This document shows positions 63,957 through 64,000 of a DNA stretch of 64,000 bases, one piece after another. The stretch comes from Gammaproteobacteria bacterium (GTDB lineage Bacteria > Pseudomonadota > Gammaproteobacteria > Steroidobacterales > Steroidobacteraceae), in the NCBI GenBank assembly GCA_025359565.1, contig JANYFY010000009.1, positions 434,001 to 498,000 of the forward strand, written 5' to 3'. The notes below the pieces were generated by a model that saw nothing but the letters and a program-made list of their open reading frames with translations, had not been told where the DNA came from and made no database searches. The position numbers and the translations under genes are program-made. Positions within the stretch are counted from its first letter, which is position 1; each line of letters starts with the position of its first letter.

Positions 63957-64000
63957 TGTGGAAGTTTCTGGTCCCCTTCGCGGCCTTCGTGGTGATGGTC
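63956..64000 (+). CDS. ccmG: Start of CcmG/DsbE thioredoxin-like protein (truncated by window)
   Basis: Only 15 codons are visible: MWKFLVPFAAFVVMV, a hydrophobic membrane anchor of the CcmG/DsbE type. The one-base overlap with ccmF and conserved operon order support the call; the CxxC active site lies outside the window. Confidence 0.65.
   Translation, partial: MWKFLVPFAAFVVMV

Overview
The window is a continuous stretch of ordinary, densely packed chromosome (GC around 50-53% by eye). It probably comes from a gammaproteobacterium related to the Xanthomonadales / Nevskiales / Steroidobacterales. The grounds are a thrABC operon with fused ThrA, the uvrC-pgsA-tRNA-Gly-tRNA-Cys-tRNA-Leu block, class II DAHP synthase, an AttEFGH-type exporter with an AttH lipocalin, and ccmABCDEFG (system I cytochrome c maturation). 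That placement is an inference and needs a phylogeny. I see no insertion sequence, prophage, CRISPR array, rRNA operon or replication origin.

Layout. 1-5.5 kb (minus): an overlapping operon of aldehyde dehydrogenase, ABC ATPase, fused FtsX-type permease and the start of attH, which runs off the left edge. 5.7-8.7 kb (plus): a secreted subtilisin with a GlyGly-CTERM-like tail, coupled to a small cupin. 8.7-14.9 kb: a leucine/branched-chain acyl-CoA catabolism block, with isovaleryl-CoA dehydrogenase, a GntR regulator and a RutE-like reductase on the minus strand, divergent from both methylcrotonyl-CoA carboxylase subunits. 14.9-19.5 kb: a CheA-like ATPase protein and a Ser/Thr kinase (minus), then a DegQ/MucD protease. 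19.5-27 kb: ygiQ, thrA, thrB, thrC, NERD protein. 27-35.8 kb: tatD, a TPR-like exported protein, YgjP-type metalloprotease, kynA, class I DAHP synthase, HAD phosphatase, an M16 peptidase pair, fructokinase.

35.8-40 kb holds the least familiar group. A strong promoter-like site and a 50-codon small ORF precede a Tat-exported metallophosphoesterase, a periplasmic c-type cytochrome resembling thiosulfate-active SoxA/TsdA cytochromes, a DUF1566 protein and a SulP anion transporter. I suggest, without proof, a periplasmic sulfur-oxyanion function. 40-47 kb (minus): DUF1993 protein, acnA, mnmA, a DUF7931-like protein, purB. 46.4-51.6 kb (plus): CoA-type Nudix, mazG and hrpA, each overlapping the next by 4 nt. 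51.6-54.7 kb: an ALDH7-type dehydrogenase and class II DAHP synthase. 54.7-58.3 kb: a candidate structured small RNA, type-5 uracil-DNA glycosylase, uvrC, pgsA and three tRNAs. 58.3-59.0 kb: an aqpZ gene broken by both a frameshift and a nonsense codon. 59.2-64.0 kb: ccmABCDEFG, supplying the machinery that would mature the cytochrome above.

The most unusual fine-scale signals are tandem repeats placed at coding boundaries. A 23-bp x3 repeat between ccmE and ccmF creates two stop-start-coupled 7-residue mini-ORFs. A 15-bp x3 repeat multiplies the WQPSS motif in class II DAHP synthase. A 17-bp x3 repeat starts inside the last codons of hrpA. Translational coupling through GTGA, ATGA and TAATG overlaps is pervasive.
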